Source: Pararhodobacter oceanensis
GTDB taxonomy: Bacteria > Pseudomonadota > Alphaproteobacteria > Rhodobacterales > Rhodobacteraceae
Direction: 5' to 3'
NCBI RefSeq assembly: GCF_003076755.1
Contig: NZ_QDKM01000013.1
Location: 1 to 64,000, forward strand
DNA length: 64,000 nt
In this document: piece after piece, positions 41,765 to 49,978 of the stretch
Layout: every line of letters starts with the position of its first letter
Numbering within the stretch: position 1 is the stretch's first letter
Made by a program: the position numbers and the translations under genes
Notes under the pieces: model-generated
Database searches by the model: none
The model's input: only the letters and a program-made list of their open reading frames with translations
What the model was told of the DNA's origin: nothing

Positions 41765-42757
41765 TTACAGCGCATAAAAACCGTCATCCGGCAGCTGCCC
41801 GCCCAGAATCGCCGGATCTTGCGTGGCCATCAGGGTGAACATCGCCTCCAGCGTCGGACGCGCCACGCTGGCCGGTGTCGCGGTGAGATTGGCAAAGGGG
41901 ATCGAGGCCGCCAATAGGGGCGCGGGCAGCCCCAAGGCCTCGGCAGCCTGCGCGGCGGCGGTTTGCGGATCGGCGAGCACGGCGGCGGTCGCCTGTTCCA
42001 ATGCCGCATGCAGGGGCGCGATCAACCCGCCATGCGCCTGCGAGAACCCTTGGGTCACCGCCAGACCGGCTTGCGGCACCACCGGCCCCAGACCGGTCAC
42101 GCCGCCCCATTCCGCTTGCAAATCCACCGCACGGGTCAGGCTCACCCCCGCCTCGCGTCCGCGCAGGATCGCGGCGCTGGCGACCGGCTCGCTTAGCACC
42201 GCCGCGTCGATCCGTCCGGCGAGCAGCATCTGCGCCGCCTCCATCGGTGATCCGGTCGCGGCCAGCGTCACCTCGCCCGCGATCCCGTGCTCGGCGAGCA
42301 GGGCGCGGGTGATGAAATCCGGCGTGTCATTGGGGAATGGCACCGCCAGAACCTTGCCCGCCAGCGCTGCGATATCGGGCAATTCTCCGTCGCGCGCCAG
42401 AATATACAACAGGCCGTTGGTCATCACATTGACCAGCCGCAGCCCCATGCCGCGCGTGTAAAGATTGGCTGCCGCCTGGGTCGGCACCACCGAGACGTCA
42501 ATCGCCCCCGAGGTCAGCCCGGCGCGCAGCTCATCCGGCGTACGCCAGACCGTCAGGCTGACCTCGCCGGCGAGTTCTGCCAGCGCCTGACTGGCCACCG
42601 CATGGGCCAGCGTGATCGTCGGACCGGCGGGCGGGCCATAGACCGCCAAACGCGGTGCGGTCTGCGCTGACAGGATCGCGGGCGCGGCAAGGGTCATGGC
42701 CCCGGCGCCAAATCCGATGAGAACCGTGCGGCGATTGTGGCGTGTATTGGTGAACAT
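41765..42757 (-). CDS. ABC transporter periplasmic binding protein, NMT1/THI5/SsuA-like
   Basis: The 330-residue protein has a Tat-like leader (NRRTVLIGFGAGAMT, cleaved near LSAQ) and the NMT1/SsuA fold with LRAGLTSGAIDVSVVPTQAA (about 98-117) and MEAAQMLLAGRIDAAVLSEP (about 178-197). The family binds nitrate, sulfonates, thiamine precursors and other small anions. It is the first gene of the transporter/NnrS operon. The pairing with NnrS suggests a nitrogen-oxide or metal/cofactor-related cargo, but the ligand cannot be deduced. Confidence 0.9.
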   Translation of the reverse strand: MFTNTRHNRRTVLIGFGAGAMTLAAPAILSAQTAPRLAVYGPPAGPTITLAHAVASQALAELAGEVSLTVWRTPDELRAGLTSGAIDVSVVPTQAAANLYTRGMGLRLVNVMTNGLLYILARDGELPDIAALAGKVLAVPFPNDTPDFITRALLAEHGIAGEVTLAATGSPMEAAQMLLAGRIDAAVLSEPVASAAILRGREAGVSLTRAVDLQAEWGGVTGLGPVVPQAGLAVTQGFSQAHGGLIAPLHAALEQATAAVLADPQTAAAQAAEALGLPAPLLAASIPFANLTATPASVARPTLEAMFTLMATQDPAILGGQLPDDGFYAL

Positions 42758-42950
42758 CTGCTATCCCTTTCAAAGCGCGAAGGCTGTGAAACTCGGCTTG
42801 GCTGGGATGCGTGCGGCTTAGCCTGAGTAAATCTGTCAAGTTAATGAAAAACACCTAACGCGCGGCGAAAAACCTGTCAATTCTTCGATGCCCCGCACGG
42901 CTTCGCCGGACGATTTGCCGCATCGCGGCGCGCGCCAGCGGCCTGCCGGC

Positions 42951-44030
42951 TCAGCCAATCGCGATCAGATGGTTGTCCCATGCGACACCCGCAAGCCGGG
43001 TCACCGTGAGCGGCTCATCAGCAAGCTGCGCGACATGGCCCAATCCGGTGGTCACCAGAAAACCCTGCGCCGTCGCTGCCAACCCGCAGACATCCTCCAT
43101 CGCGGTGGCGCTGAGGAAGTCACCAGTTGCGGCGTCAAAACGGTGCAGCTGCCCGCCCCGCGGCGAGGTGATCGCCAAGAACTGCCCGTCGCGCGAAAAT
43201 CCGACGCTGCCGGCATAGTTGCGCATCCGCCGCTGCTCGCCCTCTGGTGCGCCGAGCAAACGCGGCGCATCGCCGAGCCGATGGGTCAGCAGCAGCGGCG
43301 GGAACCGGCCCGCACTCCCCTCCCATTGCATCGCCGCAGCGACCAGCCCGTCGGCGCGCAGACTCAGATGCCGGATGGAGTTCTGACGCAAGCCGATATC
43401 AAGTTCGACACGCTCGACCAGCGCCCCATCCGCCGAGATATAGGCCAGATTGCCCCGCATGCTCGCCGAATTCAGCGGCATGCGGCCACTGTCGGGATGG
43501 GTGGCGATACCGCCATTGGCAATGACCAGCAGATCGCTATCGGGCAGGCGCGCGATATCATGCGGTCCGATCCCGCCCGAAGGAATATCGCCAATCCGCG
43601 CATAGCCATTGGCCGCGTCCCAGATGCCGATACGCCCCTCCAGCGTCTCGAGGTCATTCTCGGTGGTGAAAAGCAGCGCGCCATCGCGCGAAAACACCCC
43701 ATGCCCGTAAAAATGCCGCCCGCTCGGCGCATCCAGTTGCGCCAGCACCCGACCATCGCGGCAGTCAATCACCAGCGCGAAAAAGCCCGGACGCCGCGCG
43801 AAAGCCACCGCCTCGGCGCGGTGCGGATGGGCGGCGGCGGCATGGCCACGCGCGGGCAGCGGCAGGGAAAACCGGACCTCCCCGCCTGCGGATAACCCAT
43901 AGAGCGCATAGGCGCCGCTGGCCTGCCGCGCCGCTGAAAGAAACGCCGGATCGCCGACCTCGGCCCAGCCTGCGACCGGCAGGGATAGGGCGGCGGTGGC
44001 TCCGGCGAGGAAGGCGCGACGCGTGGTCAA
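42951..44030 (-). CDS. DUF1513 periplasmic protein of the imelysin iron operon
   Basis: The 359-residue protein has a twin-arginine leader (TTRRAFLAGATAALSLPVAG) and repeated beta-propeller-like segments, for example GRHFYGHGVFSRDGALLFTT (near residue 120) and GGIGPHDIARLPDSDLLVIA (near residue 160). DUF1513 proteins regularly accompany imelysin and DUF1111 genes in bacterial iron-regulated operons, but their role is not known. The start is taken as TTG at 44030, because no ATG or GTG fits and homology starts there; the longer frame to 44252 lies inside the preceding gene. It closes the six-gene iron operon. Confidence 0.86.
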   Translation of the reverse strand: MTTRRAFLAGATAALSLPVAGWAEVGDPAFLSAARQASGAYALYGLSAGGEVRFSLPLPARGHAAAAHPHRAEAVAFARRPGFFALVIDCRDGRVLAQLDAPSGRHFYGHGVFSRDGALLFTTENDLETLEGRIGIWDAANGYARIGDIPSGGIGPHDIARLPDSDLLVIANGGIATHPDSGRMPLNSASMRGNLAYISADGALVERVELDIGLRQNSIRHLSLRADGLVAAAMQWEGSAGRFPPLLLTHRLGDAPRLLGAPEGEQRRMRNYAGSVGFSRDGQFLAITSPRGGQLHRFDAATGDFLSATAMEDVCGLAATAQGFLVTTGLGHVAQLADEPLTVTRLAGVAWDNHLIAIG

Positions 44031-44034
44031 AACC

Positions 44035-45054
44035 TCAATCCCCGTCCATCGCGTTGAACCCCGCCGCAACCCCGAGCGCCGGCGCCAGAACCGCTTGCAC
44101 CGCGGCATCCGCACCCCGCACGCGGCGTTGCAAATCCTCGATGCGCAGACGGCCCTGCGGCTCGCTGACACCGGCAAACACCGGATCATCCAGCGCCTGC
44201 GCGCGTTGGATGGCGGCGTTGAACTGGGGCATGATCCTCGCGCCAATACCATCCCGTGCGGGCGTGATCAGCGCCGCCATCTCGGCCAGGCTTTGCAAGG
44301 CAAGCTGCACATGGCGCAGGGACCGGCCCGAGCGCCGCGCCTCGGCGCGCAACGGGCGCGGCGCGTCAAATGTGCCCAAGGGACGCCCCAGCCGCAGATC
44401 GGCGGTATATTCCAGCCCGTGACCCAGCGCGCCCAACAGCGCCCGCAGCGCCTCGGCATCGCTGCGAAACCGCTCGTTTTGTCCGGCGCTGCGCATCAGA
44501 TCGGCGAAGTCCCCAAGCCATGCGGCGTTGATCTGCGCGGCGGTGCGGTGGATATCCGCGGTCACCGCCTGCACCAGCGCGCAGCGATAGGCGTCGGATC
44601 CCGCCGTCATCACCTGCGCGTCATAGAGCAGGAACTCCAGCGCATAAAAGCCGCGCGCCGCGATCGAGACCGTGGCAAACCCTTCGGCGCTGTCGATCAC
44701 CGGATCTTCCTCTTCGATCAGACGCAGCAGGCTGCGCGGGGTCATGCCGCGTTGGTCGGGCCAGAAACTGAGCGAGAACAGCCGGTTCTCCTCCTCAGCC
44801 GGACCGAACGCCAGATGGCTGACGCGAATCCATGCGTCGAATGCCGTGCCATAGGCGACGCGCAGGTCTGGCGAGAGGGCGCGGCAGTCCTCCTGCGCCA
44901 GCGCGGCCAAAGCGCCGGTCTCACGCTCGAGCGCCGCATAGCCGGGCAGGATATGCTGATCGACAACCCGCGCGACGCTGAGCTGCGCTTCGGTCTGTGC
45001 GATTGCGGCCAGCGGCAGGATGCAAAGACCAAGGGCAAGAAAGAGGCGGCGCAT
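44035..45054 (-). CDS. Imelysin-like (M75) periplasmic protein lacking the canonical His
   Basis: The 339-residue protein has a Sec signal (MRRLFLALGLCILPLAAIAQ) and the imelysin fold. Where imelysins carry GxHxxE, the proposed metal site, it has GFYALE (135-140): the His is Tyr137 while the Glu remains. The other imelysin encoded in this operon has the complete motif, so the two have probably diverged in function. The ATG overlaps the last base of the TAA of the DUF1111 gene. Imelysins (IrpA, EfeO relatives) take part in periplasmic iron handling; peptidase activity is doubtful. Confidence 0.87.
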   Translation of the reverse strand: MRRLFLALGLCILPLAAIAQTEAQLSVARVVDQHILPGYAALERETGALAALAQEDCRALSPDLRVAYGTAFDAWIRVSHLAFGPAEEENRLFSLSFWPDQRGMTPRSLLRLIEEEDPVIDSAEGFATVSIAARGFYALEFLLYDAQVMTAGSDAYRCALVQAVTADIHRTAAQINAAWLGDFADLMRSAGQNERFRSDAEALRALLGALGHGLEYTADLRLGRPLGTFDAPRPLRAEARRSGRSLRHVQLALQSLAEMAALITPARDGIGARIMPQFNAAIQRAQALDDPVFAGVSEPQGRLRIEDLQRRVRGADAAVQAVLAPALGVAAGFNAMDGD

Positions 45055-46610
45055 TATAGGCTCTCCAGAAAGGCGATCAGGGCGGCGCGGTCTTCGGGCG
45101 CCATGGTGATCACCGCATCGCGCTGAGACTCTGCCTCGCCGCCATGCCAGAGCACCGCTTCGAGCAGCGAGCGCGCGCGGCCATCATGCAGGAAATAGCT
45201 GTGACCGGACACGGTTTGCGTCAGGCCGATCCCCCAGAGCGGCGGCGTGCGCCATTCGCGCCCCGTGGCGCGGCCTTCGGGGCGGTGATCGGCCAGACCC
45301 TCGCCCATATCGTGCAACAGTAGATCGGAATAGGGCCAGATCAGTTGAAAACTCTGCGCGCCGCCATCCTGCAGCCGGTGGGTGACATAATTCGCCCGGT
45401 GACAGGCGGCGCAGCCGGTCTGGTAGAACACCTCCCGACCATGCAACACCTGCGGATCGTCAACATTGCGCCGCGCCGGAACCGCCAGATTGCGGCTGTA
45501 GAAAGCCACCAGATCAAGCCCGGTCTGGTCGATCTCGAGACCGCCATGCTCGGGATCGCCGCCGTCCACCTGTTCGCGGCACAGGGTCTGCGCCGCCGTG
45601 CATTCGCCCCAACCCTCGGGGTGCAGCGGGGTCGACATCCCCATGTCACCGGCAAAAGCCGCCGCAGATTGCGCGCGCACCGTCGCCTCACCGGCTTTCA
45701 GCCCGAACCGCCCCAGCATCGGCGCACCGAATTCCGCCGACCAGACCACATTCGGACGGCCCGAGATCCCGTCGCCATCCGCATCCTCGGGGTCGGCATA
45801 GGCCAGAATATCCGCTGTCGGAATCGCTTCGAGCAGACCCAGCCCGATCATCTGCGGCGCCACCCGCGGGCTGAGCATCGCCCCTTCGGCCAAAGGCCCA
45901 TAGCCCAGATCGGCGGCCTCATAGACCGGCTGGCGCAGGCTGGCGACCTCACCGCCGGACAGGCGCAGCTCAAGGGGTTCATAGCGGACCGACAGGCGGT
46001 ATTCCGGCGCATGACCCGGCAGGCTGAAATCCTGCAATTGCGCGCCATAGACCGGATCTGGCGCGGTGTGATGGGTGCCGGCGATATAGGTTTCCAGCGC
46101 CTCGAGATCGGGCGTTTCTGCCTCGGTCACCGGAATCGACACGCGCAGGAACATCGACACCGCGCTGTCGTCGGGCCCCTCGGGCGGGTGCCCGCGCCCG
46201 TCTTTCAGATGGCAGCGCTGGCAGGAACGCGCATTGAACAGCGGCCCGAGCCCGTCAGAGGCCAGCGTCGAGGCCGGAGCCGAGACCCAGACCCGCCGGA
46301 ACAACCCGTTGCCGACCCTGAATTGCAGCTCTTCCTCAAAGCTCAGATTGGCCGAAGGCAGCGAAAACGCATCCGCCATCGCCCGCGCCCGCACCGTCGC
46401 TGCGCCGCCGCCGTTTTCCTCAAACGCGCGCGGCGCGGAAAAATCAGTTGGCGGCGCGGTCACCGCAGCAATCCGCGCCGCCTCTTCTGCTGTGCGTGGG
46501 ACGATCGACAGGTGCAAATCCTGCAGATGCGACCAGTCTTCCGGTGGCATAATCTGTGCTGACAATGCTGTCGGAATCAGCAGCGCCGCCAGAGTATACC
46601 ACCCGCGCAT
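45054..46610 (-). CDS. Di-haem c-type protein, DUF1111 (thiol oxidoreductase-like)
   Basis: The 518-residue protein has a signal peptide (about 1-19) and two haem c sites: CQRCH (about 130-134) and CAACH (about 400-404). Around them are DUF1111 features such as DGLGPLFNARSC and GREVFYQTGCAACH. The family is related to MauG/cytochrome c peroxidases and typically neighbours imelysin genes. It may oxidise Fe(II) or a thiol in the periplasm during iron uptake; this is a proposal. The ATG at 46610 starts 1 bp after the bacterioferritin stop. The longer frame to 46640 lies within bfr. Confidence 0.9.
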   Translation of the reverse strand: MRGWYTLAALLIPTALSAQIMPPEDWSHLQDLHLSIVPRTAEEAARIAAVTAPPTDFSAPRAFEENGGGAATVRARAMADAFSLPSANLSFEEELQFRVGNGLFRRVWVSAPASTLASDGLGPLFNARSCQRCHLKDGRGHPPEGPDDSAVSMFLRVSIPVTEAETPDLEALETYIAGTHHTAPDPVYGAQLQDFSLPGHAPEYRLSVRYEPLELRLSGGEVASLRQPVYEAADLGYGPLAEGAMLSPRVAPQMIGLGLLEAIPTADILAYADPEDADGDGISGRPNVVWSAEFGAPMLGRFGLKAGEATVRAQSAAAFAGDMGMSTPLHPEGWGECTAAQTLCREQVDGGDPEHGGLEIDQTGLDLVAFYSRNLAVPARRNVDDPQVLHGREVFYQTGCAACHRANYVTHRLQDGGAQSFQLIWPYSDLLLHDMGEGLADHRPEGRATGREWRTPPLWGIGLTQTVSGHSYFLHDGRARSLLEAVLWHGGEAESQRDAVITMAPEDRAALIAFLESL

Positions 46611-46611
46611 A

Positions 46612-47097
46612 TTACTCGGCCTCGTCCATCGTGGTTGCATTCAGCAAGGCGTATTTCTCGGCGCCGACACGCTCGAACAGGTCGATCTGGGTTTCCAGAA
46701 AGTCGATATGCCCCTCTTCATCGGCCATCAGCGCCTCGAACAGCGCCATCGACACGTAATCGCCCGCCGCATGGCAGCATTCACGCGCTTCTTTATACAG
46801 GGCGCGGGCCTCAACTTCGGCGGCCAGATCGCAATCCAGCGTTTCACGCGGAGTCTGGCCGATGCGCAACGGGTTCAGCTTTTGCAGGTTGGGATGCCCG
46901 CCAAGAAAAAGGATGCGCGCGATCAGCTTATCGGCATGCTCCATTTCCTCGATCGATTCCTCGCGGCTTTTCTTGGCCATCTTGCCAAGGCCCCAATCGT
47001 CTTGCAGACGGTAATGCAGCCAATACTGGCTGACCGCAGTCAACTCATGGCGCAGGGCCTTGTTGAGATACTCGATAACCTTTTCGTCGCCCTTCAT
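46612..47097 (-). CDS. bfr: Bacterioferritin
   Basis: The 161-residue four-helix protein has every ferroxidase ligand at the standard position: Glu18, Glu51, His54, Glu94, Glu127 and His130. It also has Met52, the axial haem ligand between subunits. It should form the 24-subunit cytoplasmic iron-storage shell. It overlaps bfd by 4 bp (ATGA) and is 1 bp before the DUF1111 gene, so iron storage is embedded in an operon for periplasmic iron proteins. Length is normal. Confidence 0.96.
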   Translation of the reverse strand: MKGDEKVIEYLNKALRHELTAVSQYWLHYRLQDDWGLGKMAKKSREESIEEMEHADKLIARILFLGGHPNLQKLNPLRIGQTPRETLDCDLAAEVEARALYKEARECCHAAGDYVSMALFEALMADEEGHIDFLETQIDLFERVGAEKYALLNATTMDEAE

Positions 47098-47339
47098 CTG
47101 GCTTCTCCTTTTTGGCGTGAGGGGTTCAGCCCCTGTAGTATAGCAGGAACCGTCAAGTTTACGTTAGCTTGCATCGTCGACAGAAACAGCGGCATACATC
47201 CGCCGCAATCCGCCGACTTCCCCAGGGCACGATAGATTTTTCCCGGCGTCACCAATGTGTCCGCATCCGCCGCCCGCATCCAGTCGATAGCGGCCGAGAT
47301 ATCGCGGTCCGAAATATGCGCACAATGGCAAACAATCAT
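47094..47339 (-). CDS. bfd: Bacterioferritin-associated ferredoxin
   Basis: The 81-residue [2Fe-2S] protein begins [10 protein letters not shown] and has the Bfd cluster ligands Cys4, Cys6, Cys45 and Cys48 (CHC ... CGGC). Bfd binds bacterioferritin and gives electrons to its haem to release stored iron. It is longer than the usual about 65 residues at both the middle and the C-terminal end. The ATG at 47339 is chosen because the CHC motif must be near the N-terminus; frame upstream to 47486 overlaps the imelysin gene. It is joined to bfr by an ATGA overlap. Confidence 0.93.
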   Translation of the reverse strand: MIVCHCAHISDRDISAAIDWMRAADADTLVTPGKIYRALGKSADCGGCMPLFLSTMQANVNLTVPAILQGLNPSRQKGEAR

Positions 47340-47376
47340 CCGGTGTCTCCAAAAAAGCAGAATTTCGTTGGGAAAT

Positions 47377-47402
47377 GGCCGGAGCGTGAGCGCGCTCCGG
47401 CC
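47377..47402. terminator. Hairpin between irpA-like gene and bfd
   Basis: GGCCGGAGCG (47377-47386) pairs perfectly with CGCTCCGGCC (47393-47402) around a 6-nt loop, directly after the imelysin stop at 47410. On the minus strand it is followed by ATTTCC, a weak U-run. It may be a partial terminator that keeps the imelysin more highly expressed than the five genes behind it. Confidence 0.5.
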
Positions 47403-47409
47403 GAAGGGC

Positions 47410-48672
47410 TTACTGGAACACCGCCGATGGATCATCCAGACTGTCAGAGCCTTCAAAGGCGATCCCGTCCAGCCCCAGAGCCACAACCACCCGTTCGATG
47501 GATTGGGTCTGGGCGATCAACCCGTTCACTCCCGCCATGATCAGCGCCTCGCCGCCCGCGTTGCCGCGCTCGAGCATCTGGTCATAGGCGAAACCGGCCT
47601 CGGCGGCGGTTTTGATCTGGCCAAGCGCATGCATGGTTTCATAGAGCCGCAGGCGCATTTCCGCATCCAGCGCCGGTTCCGCTGCGCTCACCAGATCCGA
47701 GAGCGAGGCACCACTGACGCTTGTGCCATCAATCCGCGTATAGCTGCCCAGATAGGCCGACTGCACACCGAGCCCGTCGTAGTAATGGCTGTTATGAGTG
47801 TTGTCCGAGAAGCAATCATGCTCTTCTTCGGGATCGTTCAGCATCAGGCCAAGGCGCATGCGCTCACCGGCCTGCTCGCCATATGACAGCGACCCCATGC
47901 CGGTGAGGATCGCCGAGAGACCGGCGGTTTCATCGGCCATCAGGGCGACGCGCGCGGCGCCATCCTCGGCCCATTGCGCCGCCATCCAGTCCAGATCCGA
48001 CACCAAAAGCGAGGTCGCCGCGCTCAGATACGCGCCGCGCCGGTCGCAGTTGTCATTGGTGCAGTCTTCGCCCTGCGCATAATCGGTCCATGGCCGCTCG
48101 CCCGCACCCGCATCATGGCCGTTGTTATCCTGGCCCCAGAGCAGAAACTCGATCGCGTGATAACCGGTCGCGACATTCGCCTCGATACCATCGGCCTCAT
48201 GCAGCTGGTCTTGCAGCAATTCAGGAGTGATCTGGCTGGCGTCAACCTCTTGCCCCGACAGGGTAAATTGCGGGTTCGCGATCACATTCAGCGCGGCAAG
48301 CTGGTTCTCATCGCTCGGCCCGCCGTAGGATGTGCCGACATAGTCGATCAGCCCCTCATCCAGCGGCCACGCATTCACCCGGCCTTCCCAATCATCAACG
48401 ATGGCATTGCCAAAGCGGTATACCTCGGACTGCTGATAGGGCACGCGGGCGGCGATCCAAGCGGCACGGGCGGCCTGCAGCGCCTCGGCGGAGGGGTTGG
48501 CAATCAATTCATCCACGGCAGCCTGCAGACGCCGCGCCGCGATCAGACTGTCTTCATATTTCGCTTCGGCAATATCGGCATAGGTATCCAGCACATCCTG
48601 TGCGCTTTGGGCATCAGCCACGCTGGAAAAAGCAGCGACAAGAGCCGTGCTGGCGAGAAGAGATCTGAACAT
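47410..48672 (-). CDS. irpA: Imelysin-family iron-regulated protein (IrpA-like)
   Basis: The 420-residue protein has a Sec signal (cleavage near ADAQ) and the complete imelysin motif GYHAIE (about 170-175) in TGYHAIEFLLWG, plus GLGVQSAYLGSY and QSEVYRFGNAIVDDWEGRVN, typical of IrpA. IrpA-like proteins are induced under iron limitation and lie in the periplasm or outer envelope. The start is the ATG at 48672, spaced properly from AAGGA; the ATG at 48681 sits right after it. It is the first gene of the six-gene operon, whose other members are bfd, bfr, the DUF1111 protein, a second imelysin and the DUF1513 protein. Confidence 0.91.
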   Translation of the reverse strand: MFRSLLASTALVAAFSSVADAQSAQDVLDTYADIAEAKYEDSLIAARRLQAAVDELIANPSAEALQAARAAWIAARVPYQQSEVYRFGNAIVDDWEGRVNAWPLDEGLIDYVGTSYGGPSDENQLAALNVIANPQFTLSGQEVDASQITPELLQDQLHEADGIEANVATGYHAIEFLLWGQDNNGHDAGAGERPWTDYAQGEDCTNDNCDRRGAYLSAATSLLVSDLDWMAAQWAEDGAARVALMADETAGLSAILTGMGSLSYGEQAGERMRLGLMLNDPEEEHDCFSDNTHNSHYYDGLGVQSAYLGSYTRIDGTSVSGASLSDLVSAAEPALDAEMRLRLYETMHALGQIKTAAEAGFAYDQMLERGNAGGEALIMAGVNGLIAQTQSIERVVVALGLDGIAFEGSDSLDDPSAVFQ

Positions 48673-49092
48673 CGCGGTCATCCTTAGGTTTTCTCAAATG
48701 TTGCCCTTGGCTGGCGACGTCCGGTGCGGCCGACGTGCGTGGCTTGGCGCGGTAAAGCGATTCGCTATGGGCGCAGTATTGAGGAACGCGCCGCGTCAAT
48801 TCAATACCTGATTGTTTCACTTGGATATAGAAATCACCTTAAACCAAACGCCCCAATGCGCGCATGACCCCGCAGCGCCTGCGACTCCGTGCGCCCAACT
48901 CGGTGCTAGTCTTTTGAAAATCCGGTCAAAACTCCCGCGCGCAGGGCAAATCCACGCCACCAACGGCATGCCGAGGCCCTGCGCCCGAATCACCTCGGGT
49001 CACTCATATCTGACCGATCAAATCCACCAGCAGGCAGGTCTCTTGCCGCGCGAAATGCGTGATCTTGGCGGCAAGGCCCCGCTAACCCGCCC
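48673..49092. other. Promoter region of the iron operon
   Basis: About 420 bp between the imelysin start and the stop of the amidohydrolase gene, which is on the same strand. It must contain the iron-operon promoter; a TTGACG hexamer on the minus strand near 48797-48802 is a possible -35 box. I could not identify a convincing Fur, RirA or Irr box by eye. A plus-strand frame (48812-49096) has no family. Confidence 0.4.
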
Positions 49093-49968
49093 CTAAGCGG
49101 CGATGCCCAGCAGCCGCATGGCGTTTTCTTTCAGAATAAGCGGGCGCACATCGTCACGGAAATCGGCCTGATCAAAGGCATCGAGCCATTTCTCGGGCGC
49201 AATCATCGGCCAATCCGATCCGAACAGCATCTTATGCTTCAGCATCCGGTTCGCATATTGGATGAGGATTTTGGGGAAATACTTCGGCGACCACCCCGAG
49301 AGGTCGATATAGACATTCGGCTTATGCTGCGCGACCGAGAGTGCCTCTTCCTGCCAGGGAAAGGAGGGATGCGCGAGGATGATCGGCATATCTGGGAAAT
49401 CCACCGCCAGATCGTCCATATACATCGGGTTCGAATACTTCAGCCGCATCCCGTTGCCGCCGCGCATGCCCGAGCCGACGCCGGTCTGGCCGGTGTGGAA
49501 CAGGGCCGGTTTGCCCGACTCGGCAATCGCTTCATAGAGCACATAGGCCGAGCGATCATTGGGATAAAAACCCTGCATCGTCGGATGAAACTTGAACCCC
49601 TGAACCCCGTGGTTCTCGACCAGATCACGGGCCTCGCGCGCGCCCAGCTTGCCCTTGGCGGGATCAATCGAGGCGAAGGGGATCAGGATGTCACTATTCT
49701 TGGCGCAGGCGTCCGCCACCTCGTAATTGTCATACCGCCGGTAGCCGGTCTCGCGCTCTGAATCGACGGGGAAGATCACCGCCGCGATGTTCTTGTCGCG
49801 GTAATGCGCGGCGGTTTCATCAATCGTCGGCGGATGCTGCCACGGGGCGCCGAAATATTTTGCCATCGTGCTTTGCAATTCGTCATAGCCGTCATCGGCA
49901 TGGCATCCGCAGGCTTCCTCGGCATGGGTATGAAAATCAATGGCGCGTATGTTCTTGAAATCTATCAT
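49093..49968 (-). CDS. Amidohydrolase-family protein of the hydroxycinnamate operon
   Basis: The 291-residue metal-dependent amidohydrolase (ACMSD/amidohydrolase-2 group) has the metal ligands DFHTHAEE (about 11-18), KFHPTMQGF (about 125), HPSFPW with a metal or base His (about 200) and the catalytic Asp in LFGSDWPMI (about 250). Members act as hydrolases or decarboxylases on aromatic acids. It lies downstream of the ligase gene by 10 bp and ends the operon. It may cleave the acyl-CoA product or an aromatic intermediate of hydroxycinnamate breakdown; the precise reaction is unknown. Confidence 0.86.
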   Translation of the reverse strand: MIDFKNIRAIDFHTHAEEACGCHADDGYDELQSTMAKYFGAPWQHPPTIDETAAHYRDKNIAAVIFPVDSERETGYRRYDNYEVADACAKNSDILIPFASIDPAKGKLGAREARDLVENHGVQGFKFHPTMQGFYPNDRSAYVLYEAIAESGKPALFHTGQTGVGSGMRGGNGMRLKYSNPMYMDDLAVDFPDMPIILAHPSFPWQEEALSVAQHKPNVYIDLSGWSPKYFPKILIQYANRMLKHKMLFGSDWPMIAPEKWLDAFDQADFRDDVRPLILKENAMRLLGIAA

Positions 49969-49978
49969 GATGTGCTCC

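Noticed and set aside
45345-46562. 405-codon frame antisense to the DUF1111 gene
   Set aside because: The opposite strand has two haem motifs and family signatures; this frame has none.
48780-48840. Possible Fur/RirA-type box upstream of irpA
   Set aside because: TGATT- and AATCA-like pieces are present but do not form a convincing consensus dyad.
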